Origin: Dehalococcoides mccartyi CG5
GTDB taxonomy: Bacteria > Chloroflexota > Dehalococcoidia > Dehalococcoidales > Dehalococcoidaceae
Length of the DNA stretch: 64,000 nucleotides
Reading direction: 5' to 3'
Assembly: GCF_000830885.1 (NCBI RefSeq)
Contig: NZ_CP006951.1
Location: 682,001 to 746,000, forward strand
The notes below the pieces were generated by a model. The model searched no databases. It saw nothing but the letters and a program-made list of their open reading frames with translations, and was not told where the DNA came from. Position numbers and translations under genes: made by a program. Shown piece by piece: positions 34,891 to 43,563 of this stretch; within the stretch, counting starts at the first letter, position 1, and each line of letters begins with the position of its first letter.

Positions 34891-34928
34891 GCAGGAGAAT
34901 CTCCCTAGCATCAAGGTGATTCTCCTGC
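34891..34928 (+). other. Strong hairpin just before the permease gene
   Basis: GCAGGAGAATC (34891-34901) and GATTCTCCTGC (34918-34928) form a perfect 11-bp stem with a 16-nt loop. There is no T run, and it ends 7-13 nt before the possible starts of the permease. The only AGGAG lies in its left arm, so folding could control ribosome access. Confidence 0.65.
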
Positions 34929-34941
34929 ATTATATTTGGAT

Positions 34942-36216
34942 ATGCTCTGGTTAGCCTTATCAATATTTATAGCCACCATTTTATTGGTGATTTTTAAACC
35001 TCGGCCCTTTAATGAAGCCGGGGCTATTTGTTTAGGCGCCATTCTTATGTTTATTCTGGGGCTTGTTCCCCTTTCAAATATCAGCCAGATTTTTTCTGCT
35101 AATCTGAATATCCTGCTATTTTTCCTTGGGCTTATGCTAGTAAGTTATTTCGCAGAGTTATCCGGCTTTTTCAATTCGGCTGTCAATCTGGCTCTAAAAC
35201 TGTCTGGTGGCAGTTCGTGGCGTTTGCTGGGTTTGGTTTTTGCTCTTGGCATAGTTATTACCATGTTTATGTCAAATGACGCTACTGCCCTGCTCCTGAC
35301 TCCTGTAGTTTTTATGCTTGTTAGCCGCTATGGCTTGAAACCTTTGCCGTATATATTTGCCTGTGCCTTTGTAGCAAATACGGCATCATTTATTTTCCCA
35401 TTTTCCAATCCAGTCAATCTGCTGGCGGTAGACAAGTTTAATCTGAACCTTGGGGAATACACTACTTACATGTTAATACCCAGCATACTGGCTATCACGA
35501 TTACTATAGCCATATTTTATGTTGTCTTCAGACATGATCTTAGAACAGGGTTTTCGCTTGTGGAGACTAAAGCTGTTGCCTCAGACAAGTTTTCACACTC
35601 TGTCAGGCTGGTACTAATTTTTCTGGCAGCAGCTTGTCTTTTGACTTCGTTTATGGGGTGGCCACTGGCAATACCTCTGGTGCTTACTGCTTTTATACTG
35701 CTGGGCATAACTTCATTTTATAAAAAATTGGATTTTAACCACTTGAAGCATTCGGTTGCTTGGTCAATACTGCCATTTGTACTTGGTTTGGCATTTATGG
35801 TAAACGGACTCGAAAATACAGGGCTTACTGCAACATTGGGTAACTTTCTTTCAAATACTCTAGCTGATGGAGGCCAGCTGGAAGCTGGTTTGATTACTTC
35901 TTTCGGTACAGCTATCGGATCTAACCTTATAAATAATTGGCCGATGATGATGGTCTCGGTATCCAGCCTGTCGGCTGTCAGTGACATTGGCGGGGCCAAT
36001 TCAGGTTTGATTTATCAAGCTATTTTGGGAGCAGACTTGGGCCCTAATCTGCTTATAATGGGCTCTTTGTCTACCATGCTCTGGTTGATACTTCTGCGCA
36101 AACGGGGGCTGGCAATAAAGCCCATGGAATTTACAAAACTGGGGCTTACAATCACCCCTCTGGTTCTTCTGGTATCAACATTGGCCATATTTCAGTTAGG
36201 GAAATTGAGTAGTTAA
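34942..36216 (+). CDS. ArsB/NhaD-like ion transporter (permease)
   Basis: A 424-residue membrane protein of the ion transporter superfamily (ArsB/NhaD/SLC13-like), with about 10-12 helices. FMSNDATALLLTPVVF and FPFSNPVNLLAVDKF are the paired discontinuous-helix motifs of this family; SNLINNWPMMM is the matching motif in the second half. The substrate could be arsenite, sodium or an organic anion. No ars genes are nearby. The start may be ATG 34942 or TTG 34936, and neither has a normal ribosome site. Confidence 0.82.
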   Translation: MLWLALSIFIATILLVIFKPRPFNEAGAICLGAILMFILGLVPLSNISQIFSANLNILLFFLGLMLVSYFAELSGFFNSAVNLALKLSGGSSWRLLGLVFALGIVITMFMSNDATALLLTPVVFMLVSRYGLKPLPYIFACAFVANTASFIFPFSNPVNLLAVDKFNLNLGEYTTYMLIPSILAITITIAIFYVVFRHDLRTGFSLVETKAVASDKFSHSVRLVLIFLAAACLLTSFMGWPLAIPLVLTAFILLGITSFYKKLDFNHLKHSVAWSILPFVLGLAFMVNGLENTGLTATLGNFLSNTLADGGQLEAGLITSFGTAIGSNLINNWPMMMVSVSSLSAVSDIGGANSGLIYQAILGADLGPNLLIMGSLSTMLWLILLRKRGLAIKPMEFTKLGLTITPLVLLVSTLAIFQLGKLSS

Positions 36217-36217
36217 A

Positions 36218-37603
36218 ATGAAGACAATCACTCGCAAGAGTTTAGATAACAGTATTAAGGACGGGGCTGCATATTCAGCTATGCTAGGTTTGACCCAGGA
36301 TTATATAACGCCTTTTGCCTTGGCCCTTAAGGCATCTGTACCTCAGATAGGTATACTTTCGGCTTTGCCGAATCTATCTGTTGCGCTTTCACAACTATTT
36401 GCCCCATTCCTTTCCGAAAAGGCCAAAAGCCGCAAGAGTTTCGTATTTAAAGCAGTATTACTTCAGGCGGTGTGTTTTTTGCCGGCATTTGTGCTGCCTT
36501 TGCTTTTTCGTGATTTCGGAGTTTGGTGGCTGATACTCTGGTATACCTTAGGAACCATGTTTGGTTCACTGGGCAATCCTGCCTGGTCAAGCCTTATGGC
36601 AGACTTGGTGCCGGGTTCTATCCGAGGACGTTTTTTCGGTTACCGTGGCATGATAGCCGGGATTATGACTTTGGCGTTCTCACTGGCCAGCGGTTTACTC
36701 CTCCAAATAAGCGCTGACACCCTGTTTTTGGGTTTCGGGCTCATATTTTTCGGTGCCAGTCTGGCTCGTTTTATCTCAAGTTTCTTTTTAAATAAAATGG
36801 AAGACCCCCAGGCCAAAGCCCCGATTAAAGACGGGGTCAGCATGAAAGCTCTAGTAAAGGACTTGAATAAAACCCCTATGGGCAAATTCATATCCTACTC
36901 CGCACTTATAAATTTCAGTACTTATATAGCCGCTCCGTTCTTTGCGGTTTATATGCTGCGTGAGCTTGGCTTTGACTACCTGACTTATATAATAGTAATA
37001 TCCTCAGCTTCAATAGCCAACTTTGTTTTCATGAAGGTATGGGGGCGGATTTGTGATATCTGCGGCAATGTAAAGATACTCAAGCTGTGCAGTGTCTTTG
37101 TGCCGATTGTGCCTTTACTATGGATATTCAGCCACAATACATATTACTTGATAGGCGTTCAGGCACTTTCAGGTATTATATGGGCTGGTTTCCTGTTATC
37201 CGGTACCAATTATATTTTTGAAAGTTCCAGCCGCCGTAACCGTATGCGTGGTTTTGCCCTTTATACCGGAGGAAACAGTCTGGGTATTGCACTGGGTTCA
37301 TTGGTTGGCGGCTTACTTGTCAGTGTTTTGCCGCAGCTTAACGGCTACCATATGCTAAGCCTCTTTTTAGTCTCGGTAATAGCCAGAACTCTAGTGGTGG
37401 GACTATTTATAAACAGCATAAAAGAACTAAAGCCTGCCGGCAGTGCTATTCCCCAAGCATTTGTATCAGCCTACCGGCTGGATATATTTGCCCTGAAATT
37501 CAGGGCTATACTTCAGGCAGTTTTACAGTTGCCGCGTATCTTCCGTCAGCCGCTTCGTTCGGGAATGGTAATACGGATATTCCAGCTTATAATCCGCTTC
37601 TAA
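36218..37603 (+). CDS. MFS transporter
   Basis: A 461-residue protein with about 12 hydrophobic helices and MFS features: LVPGSIRGRFFGYRGM between helices 4 and 5, and FESSSRRNRMRGFALYTGG in the second half. It starts 1 nt after the permease stop and is probably co-transcribed. The last ~60 residues form an unusual, partly basic tail (RIFRQPLRSGMVIRIF). Substrate unknown. Confidence 0.85.
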   Translation: MKTITRKSLDNSIKDGAAYSAMLGLTQDYITPFALALKASVPQIGILSALPNLSVALSQLFAPFLSEKAKSRKSFVFKAVLLQAVCFLPAFVLPLLFRDFGVWWLILWYTLGTMFGSLGNPAWSSLMADLVPGSIRGRFFGYRGMIAGIMTLAFSLASGLLLQISADTLFLGFGLIFFGASLARFISSFFLNKMEDPQAKAPIKDGVSMKALVKDLNKTPMGKFISYSALINFSTYIAAPFFAVYMLRELGFDYLTYIIVISSASIANFVFMKVWGRICDICGNVKILKLCSVFVPIVPLLWIFSHNTYYLIGVQALSGIIWAGFLLSGTNYIFESSSRRNRMRGFALYTGGNSLGIALGSLVGGLLVSVLPQLNGYHMLSLFLVSVIARTLVVGLFINSIKELKPAGSAIPQAFVSAYRLDIFALKFRAILQAVLQLPRIFRQPLRSGMVIRIFQLIIRF

Positions 37604-37692
37604 TTGCTGAACCAGCTATACCCGGATATTTTTATCACTCTGTATCAGCTGCTATGTTTTAATATTTGCTAAAGCCTTTCGGGGATAGATGA

Positions 37693-37721
37693 TTGGATTT
37701 GTTCACCCCCGGTACTATAAT
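37693..37721 (+). promoter_or_regulatory. Promoter of the M29 aminopeptidase gene
   Basis: TTGGAT (37693-37698) and a perfect TATAAT (37716-37721) are 17 bp apart. Because transcription starts near 37728, the upstream in-frame TTG 37693 cannot be the start codon. Confidence 0.55.
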
Positions 37722-37752
37722 AAACTGTAATATGTTTTGTGTGAGGCTTGCC

Positions 37753-38862
37753 ATGATTGACCCGCGTGTAGAAAAACTGGCTGATTTACTGGTTAATTAC
37801 TCCATTGAGGTAAAACCCGGTGATACTGTGGCTGTAAACTATTTCAGCGGTGCATTGCCTCTGGCGGTTGAGGTATACAAAAAAATACTGGCCGCCGGCG
37901 GCCATCCGCTTATGCAGGTTTCTAAAAACGAATTTCTGGAGTATCTGCTCAGGTACGGTTCGGACGAACAGATAAGCTATGTACATTTCCCCCAGAGGTA
38001 TATTACCGAAAAGTACGATGCCACTATCCACCTGCTGGCAGAAGAAAACACCAAATCTATGACCAGCATTGACCCTCAAAAAATGGTGGCCTTTGAGAAA
38101 GCCCGTACAGACCTTATGGAAACAAGCATGCGCCGTACGGCTGAGGGAAATTTCCGCTGGGTTTTAGCCATCTATCCCACTAACGGATACGCCCAGGATG
38201 CGGGTATGAGTCTGGAAGAATATACCGATTTTGTTTATAGTGCCTGTCTGCCGGATATGAATGACCCGGTAGCTTTTTGGAAAAACTTAAATGCCCGTCA
38301 GCAAAAAGTAGTAAATTGGCTTAAAGGTAAAAAACAGGTCCATATAAAGGCCAAGGAAACTGACCTCCGCCTGAGTATTGAAGGACGCAAATTTATAAGC
38401 TGTGACGGCAAACTCAATATGCCTGACGGCGAAGTATTTACAGGTCCTGTGGAAGACAGTGCGGAAGGGCATGTCTATTTCTCGTATCCGGCCATAGAAA
38501 GCGGACGTGAAGTTACCGGGATACGCCTTTGGTTTAAAAAGGGCAAGGTAGTAAAAGCTACAGCCGAAACCAATGAAGATTTTCTGCTTAAAACACTGGA
38601 TACCGACCCCGGCGCCCGCTATCTGGGTGAGTTTGCCATTGGCACCAGCGAAGGAATCCAGAAATTTACCAAGCAAATACTCTTTGATGAAAAAATCGGC
38701 GGCAGTTTCCATCTAGCCTGTGGTGCGGGCTATCCGGAAACTGGCAGTATCAATAAATCTGCTGTTCATTGGGATATGGTATGTGACTTGCGGGATGGCG
38801 GTGAAATCTGGGTAGACAGTGAGTTATTATATAAAAATGGTAAATTCGTTATAGATTACTAA
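37753..38862 (+). CDS. Aminopeptidase, M29 (AmpS/PepS) family
   Basis: A 369-residue metallo-aminopeptidase of family M29, normal length. The dinuclear metal site residues are recognisable near the C-terminus (SAVHWDMVCDL with H-x-D, and SFHLACGAGYPET before it), and the conserved EGHVYFSYPA segment in the middle. The enzyme removes N-terminal residues from peptides in the cytoplasm. ATG 37753 has GAGG 6 nt upstream; ATG 37732 in the same frame is possible. Confidence 0.9.
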   Translation: MIDPRVEKLADLLVNYSIEVKPGDTVAVNYFSGALPLAVEVYKKILAAGGHPLMQVSKNEFLEYLLRYGSDEQISYVHFPQRYITEKYDATIHLLAEENTKSMTSIDPQKMVAFEKARTDLMETSMRRTAEGNFRWVLAIYPTNGYAQDAGMSLEEYTDFVYSACLPDMNDPVAFWKNLNARQQKVVNWLKGKKQVHIKAKETDLRLSIEGRKFISCDGKLNMPDGEVFTGPVEDSAEGHVYFSYPAIESGREVTGIRLWFKKGKVVKATAETNEDFLLKTLDTDPGARYLGEFAIGTSEGIQKFTKQILFDEKIGGSFHLACGAGYPETGSINKSAVHWDMVCDLRDGGEIWVDSELLYKNGKFVIDY

Positions 38863-38898
38863 TTCTACCCGGGAAATAATACGGCGGGGTGGCGGGAT

Positions 38899-39570
38899 AT
38901 GCTCAAAATCGTATCACAAGACCATTCGGCTTTTACAGACAGATACGAAGCCGGTGCTTTTCTGGCTATCGAATTTGGCCAGTTGAAAGGCAAGCAGGCA
39001 GTTGTACTGGGTATACCCCGCGGCGGTGTAGTTATTGCCGCCCAAATAGCTGAACGCCTGCGTGATGCCAGACTGGATATCATACTCTCCCGAAAGCTTC
39101 GTGCCCCATCCAGCCCTGAGCTGGCTATAGGCTCTATATCCGAAAATGGCCAGATATACTTAAACCGCCATCTTATTCAGCAACTGGGCATTTCCTCTGA
39201 CTATATACAACAGGAGTCTGAATTTCAGTTTGATGAGCTTAAAAGACGGGCCCGTGTCTACCGTGAAGTTATTCCCCGTATCCCCTTAAATAACCGCCTG
39301 GTTATCATAGCAGATGACGGCATAGCTACCGGAGCTACTTTTGAAGCGGCTCTGAATTCAGTCCGTCAAGAATGCCCTGCCTATCTTATTGCCGCCCTGC
39401 CGGTAGGGCCTGAGAGTACTCTGAAGCGGCTGGAGCATTTGGCGGACGAAGTTATCTGCTTAAAATGTCCCGAGGAGTTTGAATCTGTGGGGCAGTATTA
39501 TTGCTACTTTACCCAGGTTGATGACGCTGATGTACTTAATACATTAAAACGCTTTCGCCATATCGTTTAG
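38899..39570 (+). CDS. Phosphoribosyltransferase-family protein
   Basis: A 223-residue type I PRTase fold. The PRPP loop is VIIADDGIATGAT (about 134-146), and VLGIPRGGVVIAAQIAERL (35-53) is the N-terminal PRTase segment. It matches a family often annotated as putative phosphoribosyltransferase with unknown substrate, sometimes fused to a hydrolase that is absent here. It follows the M29 gene by 36 nt. Function is not assigned. Confidence 0.85.
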   Translation: MLKIVSQDHSAFTDRYEAGAFLAIEFGQLKGKQAVVLGIPRGGVVIAAQIAERLRDARLDIILSRKLRAPSSPELAIGSISENGQIYLNRHLIQQLGISSDYIQQESEFQFDELKRRARVYREVIPRIPLNNRLVIIADDGIATGATFEAALNSVRQECPAYLIAALPVGPESTLKRLEHLADEVICLKCPEEFESVGQYYCYFTQVDDADVLNTLKRFRHIV

Positions 39571-39679
39571 CCCAAACCTCACAGCCTCTACCCTAATAGG
39601 TTGCATATTTGCCAGTGATTTATTGTCATATATTTATCACATATGTTTTGTAAATGAATTACCCCAAGAACGACCTGCC

Positions 39680-39688
39680 TGTTATAAT
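39680..39688 (+). promoter_or_regulatory. Extended -10 of the ferritin-like gene
   Basis: TGTTATAAT (TGn at 39680-39682, TATAAT at 39683-39688) lies 90 bp before the GTG start. No good -35 is present, as expected for an extended -10. Confidence 0.45.
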
Positions 39689-39778
39689 AAAGCTCAAAGA
39701 ACGGATCTTATATGCAGAAACGTTTTATGGTATTACCTGAAAGCAAATTTTTTTGTATACCAGAAAGGACATCGTCAA

Positions 39779-40234
39779 GTGAGTGAAGAATTAAAAGAAC
39801 TAATTGAAGCGGCTATATACAAGGAAGTTGCTTCCCAGTCACTTTACCAGTTCGCCATACAAAAAACGGATGACGACGCAGTCAGGCAGCTTCTTAATTC
39901 GCTGATACAGAGCGAAGAAAACCATCTGAAAGTGCTTAAAGATTTGTTGGTCAAAGGTGAATTCAAACCAAAAGCAGTCACACCCCGCTTGCAGTCTCTT
40001 AAACTGGATACTTATGTAACAGGTGGTAACCAGTTGGAAGGAGCAGACCTGCAAAATATTCTTCTTTATGCCATCAAAGAAGAACAATCTTCTTCGGAAT
40101 TTTATTCCCACCTGATGTCTACTTTTATTAACCAGGAAACCAAAAATATGTGCCGGGTCTTGGCTTCCGAGGAACTGGAACATAAACTGAAGCTGGAGTT
40201 GATTTATGATGATCTGTTTTTCCCCGAAAATTAG
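39779..40234 (+). CDS. Ferritin-like/rubrerythrin-type diiron protein
   Basis: A 151-residue four-helix protein. The metal ligand pattern is IYKEVAS, SEENHLK (ExxH), IKEEQSS and SEELEHKLK (ExxH), as in rubrerythrin-like ferritins. It lacks a rubredoxin C-terminal domain. Likely roles are iron handling or peroxide protection. The GTG 39779 start has AAAGGA upstream; a longer frame to 39623 contains poor, Cys- and Tyr-rich sequence and is upstream of the promoter. Confidence 0.85.
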   Translation: MSEELKELIEAAIYKEVASQSLYQFAIQKTDDDAVRQLLNSLIQSEENHLKVLKDLLVKGEFKPKAVTPRLQSLKLDTYVTGGNQLEGADLQNILLYAIKEEQSSSEFYSHLMSTFINQETKNMCRVLASEELEHKLKLELIYDDLFFPEN

Positions 40235-40236
40235 GT

Positions 40237-40265
40237 TTGATAGACCGGATTTTGGCTGCTAGAAT
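40237..40265 (+). promoter_or_regulatory. Promoter of the 231-residue unknown gene
   Basis: TTGATA (40237-40242) and TAGAAT (40260-40265) are 17 bp apart with TGC as extended -10. The gene starts 30 bp later. Confidence 0.6.
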
Positions 40266-40295
40266 ACATATATACCCTACAAACAGGAGGTCAGA

Positions 40296-40991
40296 GTGTC
40301 TGAAGATATAGCTAAAATACAAAAACCAGAAAGCAATCAGTATACGGATAAAAAGAAACTTTACGTAGTGCCGCTGGTACTTGGCTGGAAGGATGCCCCA
40401 ACGGAATACGACGCCATGTTAAGGCGTTACTGGACAGAAGTGGGCGTACAGCTGGCCCACTTGGAAAGCCGCATTGGTACGGTTGATTATGTGTTTCATG
40501 AATCCGTAGATCAAAACGGGGTTGAAGGTTTGGAAGTACTCACCAATTTCAGCCCTATAAGCAAAGAAATGGCACTTCGTTTCGTGGAAAAAGGCGCATT
40601 GGTAGAGGTTACTGAAGACAGTGAACTGGTACGGGAATGTTTGGACTGGGAACGCTTTATGCTTATAGGATTTACCAGCCAAAATGTATCCAAACTGGTT
40701 TCAGAGAAATTTATTCAGGCGGTAAAGAGCCGTTATGAATTTATCCGCCGCCGAATAAGCGAAATGATAAAAGAAAATCAGGCCGGTGTATTGTTTATCC
40801 GCGAAGGCAACTTGATGCAGTTCCCATCGGATATTGAGGTCTTCAGTGTAGCCCCGCCGGTACTGGACGAGATTCACCGCTGGCTTAGAGAACGACGTGA
40901 TAAAATGCCGTCTTCTTCGGAAGGTGACGATGTTGGTTCGTGTTTTACCGAAACCACTGAAGAAACACCCCTGGCTGACGACATAAAATAA
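40296..40991 (+). CDS. Uncharacterised 231-residue protein
   Basis: I do not recognise this family. It starts at GTG 40296 with a perfect AGGAGG 5 nt upstream and has its own promoter. The protein is soluble and rich in charged residues. It has a hydrophobic strand (LYVVPLVLGW, about 22-31) and a helical middle (SKLVSEKFIQAVKSRYEFIRRRISEMIKE, positions 131-159). A strand (GVLFIREGNLMQFP) precedes an acidic Ser/Thr-rich tail (about 205-231). No metal motif or membrane segment is seen. The convergent PAC2 genes lie just downstream. Confidence 0.75.
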   Translation: MSEDIAKIQKPESNQYTDKKKLYVVPLVLGWKDAPTEYDAMLRRYWTEVGVQLAHLESRIGTVDYVFHESVDQNGVEGLEVLTNFSPISKEMALRFVEKGALVEVTEDSELVRECLDWERFMLIGFTSQNVSKLVSEKFIQAVKSRYEFIRRRISEMIKENQAGVLFIREGNLMQFPSDIEVFSVAPPVLDEIHRWLRERRDKMPSSSEGDDVGSCFTETTEETPLADDIK

Positions 40992-41009
40992 CCCCGGGCA
41001 CTTGAAAAA

Positions 41010-41816
41010 CTAGCGATTATCAAAAAGGCGGCTTATCTGGTCACCAAGCTGATTACGGACAGAGGTATCCAGACTAAGCCCGCCTTCCAGCATTCTCAAC
41101 CCGTTTTCCACCTGCGCATTTGCCTGCCTCAGGTTTTGTATCCGGTCAGATTGGTATTGCACCCTTTGTTCTATTTCATCCAGATTAAGTTCCAGTTCAA
41201 ACCTATCACACAGAAATTCAAGCAGGATTAGCTCAGCTGCGGCATCACCGCTTGCCTGAAGGTAAAAAGGCAGAACCTGCCATAAGCTCATGGCATTCAA
41301 ACCGTATTTCCCTGCCTGCCAGATTACAAAAGAGTTTATGTCTACTTTCTGGTTAGGCGGAGTATCAAAATCCATATTGCACTCAACCCCGGTATTTTCC
41401 AGACTGTATTTATGGATATCAGAATTTACTACCGCCATAAGGCGGTGAGGCGCAGTATGGGAAATCATGGCGCCCACACTTCCCAGACAAATAATTTCAT
41501 TTGCCTGATAATCCATTGCCGTATCAATTATCTTTTTAAGGTATTCATATTGGTTAAATTCGGGGATACTGCCTTTAAATACCAGTAACTGCCATTTGGG
41601 CAGATATTCAAGTTCCCCGGCTGGGAAATTTGCCAAATCTTCTCTGACAGCTACTCCGCCAAGGGAAAAATATTTTTCTATCTCTAGTTCAAATACTATG
41701 GATGGTGTATCCTGTTTCTCTATCTCAGCCAATACTCTTTCACCGAGCAAGCCGAATTCACCCTGCCAAGATATAATCAGGCACTTCGCCTGGATTTTTT
41801 TAACTTCCATGTTCAT
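41010..41816 (-). CDS. PAC2-family protein, second of pair
   Basis: A protein of about 268 residues of the PAC2 (proteasome assembly chaperone 2-like) family. The core alternates strands and helices, including IICLGSVGAMISHTAPHRLMAVVN near residue 110-135. A C-terminal helical part (about 225-268) looks coiled (QSDRIQNLRQANAQVENGLRMLEGG by position). The start overlaps the upstream paralogue by 17 bases; ATG 41816 or 41810 are both possible. The role of bacterial PAC2 proteins is not established. No proteasome genes are in the window. Confidence 0.75.
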   Translation of the reverse strand: MNMEVKKIQAKCLIISWQGEFGLLGERVLAEIEKQDTPSIVFELEIEKYFSLGGVAVREDLANFPAGELEYLPKWQLLVFKGSIPEFNQYEYLKKIIDTAMDYQANEIICLGSVGAMISHTAPHRLMAVVNSDIHKYSLENTGVECNMDFDTPPNQKVDINSFVIWQAGKYGLNAMSLWQVLPFYLQASGDAAAELILLEFLCDRFELELNLDEIEQRVQYQSDRIQNLRQANAQVENGLRMLEGGLSLDTSVRNQLGDQISRLFDNR

Positions 41817-42708
41817 TCTGATTATGGTCTTTCTTGAAAAAGTCATTTATATTTTCTTTGAGCCACTTTTCATCATCATCGGAAATACCCCGGTTCTCAT
41901 TAGTATGAAAGCGGTTATCCAGTTTTTGCCTTACCAGTTCTGGAAAACGGGAGTACATATCTGCAATCATTTCATCTACTTCTTTGACCGACTCATCCAT
42001 ACGGAATAAATCTACGCTGATACGTATCACATATCTCAGAGCTTCAAGTGTGGAACGCGAAGCATGAGGATATACCAGCGGCAAATGAGAAAGATAATCA
42101 GGTATTTCACCCATAAGGCAGGCGGCGGACATATTTCTTTTATTGGCTACGCCAAGTAATAATCCGTTTAAACCGGATATATTAGCCACAAAGTTTTTGC
42201 CTGCCAGACTACTTTTAAGTTCCGCCGGCATGCGTTCCTGTATCGTATTAAGAAATTTTTTGTTGTTGGCAACTGCCCATACCTTGGGTTTTATTTTATG
42301 ATGAGTCATGGTAACTGCTGCACCAAACGTAATAATGCGTTGGCAGCCCAGCTCTTCGGCTACATCCAGTACTCTGTTTGCCATGTTGTATGCCCGGCTT
42401 CCCTGAGCATAGGTGTTCTGACCATCAGCCGGCTGTTCGTCACCCATAAATATTACAATATCCTGACCGCACCACTGCTGATAATAAAAACGGCTCAAAG
42501 GGAAACGCAATTCCTGTTGAACCCCGTTTTTTATATTTACCCCGGCAGGATAAAAAAACTCTTCCGGCTCTATGTCCGCCAAAACACCTGCCCCCAGTTG
42601 GTCCCGCAAAGTGGCTAAGGTAATAATACCTACGTTGCCAATGCCCGGCCAGGCTGCCAGCAGGATGGGTGATTTCATTTCAGGTTTATTATGGTAAATG
42701 ATTCCCAT
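41800..42708 (-). CDS. PAC2-family protein, first of pair
   Basis: A 302-residue PAC2-family protein. The N-terminal LLAAWPGIGNVGIITLATL and the central IITFGAAVTMTHHKIKPKVWAVANN and GLLLGVANKR are the family's core blocks. It is clearly homologous to the next gene but diverged. Archaeal and eukaryotic PAC2 relatives act in pairs to help proteasome assembly, so two linked paralogues may form a heteromer. The C-terminal 60 residues (about 240-302) are charged and helical. Confidence 0.82.
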   Translation of the reverse strand: MGIIYHNKPEMKSPILLAAWPGIGNVGIITLATLRDQLGAGVLADIEPEEFFYPAGVNIKNGVQQELRFPLSRFYYQQWCGQDIVIFMGDEQPADGQNTYAQGSRAYNMANRVLDVAEELGCQRIITFGAAVTMTHHKIKPKVWAVANNKKFLNTIQERMPAELKSSLAGKNFVANISGLNGLLLGVANKRNMSAACLMGEIPDYLSHLPLVYPHASRSTLEALRYVIRISVDLFRMDESVKEVDEMIADMYSRFPELVRQKLDNRFHTNENRGISDDDEKWLKENINDFFKKDHNQNEHGS

Positions 42709-42924
42709 ATCTTTGATTCTACCCTTTTAATATTATATTAAAATCAATTTAGACGAAAATCCAGTCAGGTATCATTTTGTAAAATGAATGGTACATATAC
42801 GAGATTGCCTAATAGCAGAACGTACCTTTTCAGGTCACAAATCAACTCAAATATTCTTGACGGTAATCAGTAATATCAAATATATGTGACAATATTTTAT
42901 ATTTATATACTTAGCAGGCTATTT

Positions 42925-43125
42925 TCAGTTTTCAAATAACCCCAGTAATTTCCCGAACAAAAAGAATCCGCCCAAACTGATAATCAAGATAAGACTGAAT
43001 GTCAAAATAACCCGCGGGGAAAGGCAAGCTTTTACTATGGCACCCCGCACCAGTTTGGCATGATGTTGTTTTATCAGTTTTTCGGCTGTGCGCCCGGCTA
43101 AATATTCATCCTGCAAGGTAGGCAT
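42925..43125 (-). CDS. Small membrane protein, 66 residues
   Basis: A 66-residue protein with a charged N-terminal half (AGRTAEKLIKQHHAKLVRG) and a single hydrophobic segment near the C-terminus (about 40-60, VILTFSLILIISLGGFFLF). It is likely tail-anchored. It follows the next small gene by 26 nt on the same strand. No family is recognised. Confidence 0.55.
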   Translation of the reverse strand: MPTLQDEYLAGRTAEKLIKQHHAKLVRGAIVKACLSPRVILTFSLILIISLGGFFLFGKLLGLFEN

Positions 43126-43151
43126 GGCAAAAACCTTCTTATATTAGGCAG

Positions 43152-43406
43152 TCAACCAAGATATATTTCCATGGCATCTTCGGCTACGGTTATCAAGCGG
43201 CGGGTCGTATCCAGTTTTATAGAATACATATAGCTTGTAATGGGAGGCTTTTCGTTTTTGGGGTCCATGTAGCGCACAAAATAATCTTCTATAATTACAC
43301 CGGTTTCGGAAACATATTTATCAATTTCAGGGTACTTGGAGGTCATGTTGGCTAAACGTACTGATAATATTTTTACTCTTTGGCCTTTTAGAAAACGTGG
43401 TGCCAT
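43152..43406 (-). CDS. Small uncharacterised protein, 84 residues
   Basis: A mostly beta protein, APRFLKGQRVKILSVRL followed by TGVIIEDYFVRYMDP and SYMYSIKLDTTRRLITVAEDAME, reminiscent of an SH3-like barrel. The start at 43406 is chosen because GGAGGG lies 6 nt upstream; longer frames reach 43463. It is probably co-transcribed with the small membrane protein. Function unknown. Confidence 0.6.
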   Translation of the reverse strand: MAPRFLKGQRVKILSVRLANMTSKYPEIDKYVSETGVIIEDYFVRYMDPKNEKPPITSYMYSIKLDTTRRLITVAEDAMEIYLG

Positions 43407-43563
43407 TCCCATCCCTCCGTTGAAGCTATTTTGCTTTCTTAAAACAGCTGCTTTATCCCGCACTATTACTCAGTAACCATTTTATAAAACAGGGGAAGGT
43501 ATTAGCGACCGTAATCTACCATCCCTGAGTATGTACACCGAACATACTTTACCATATCTTTAA

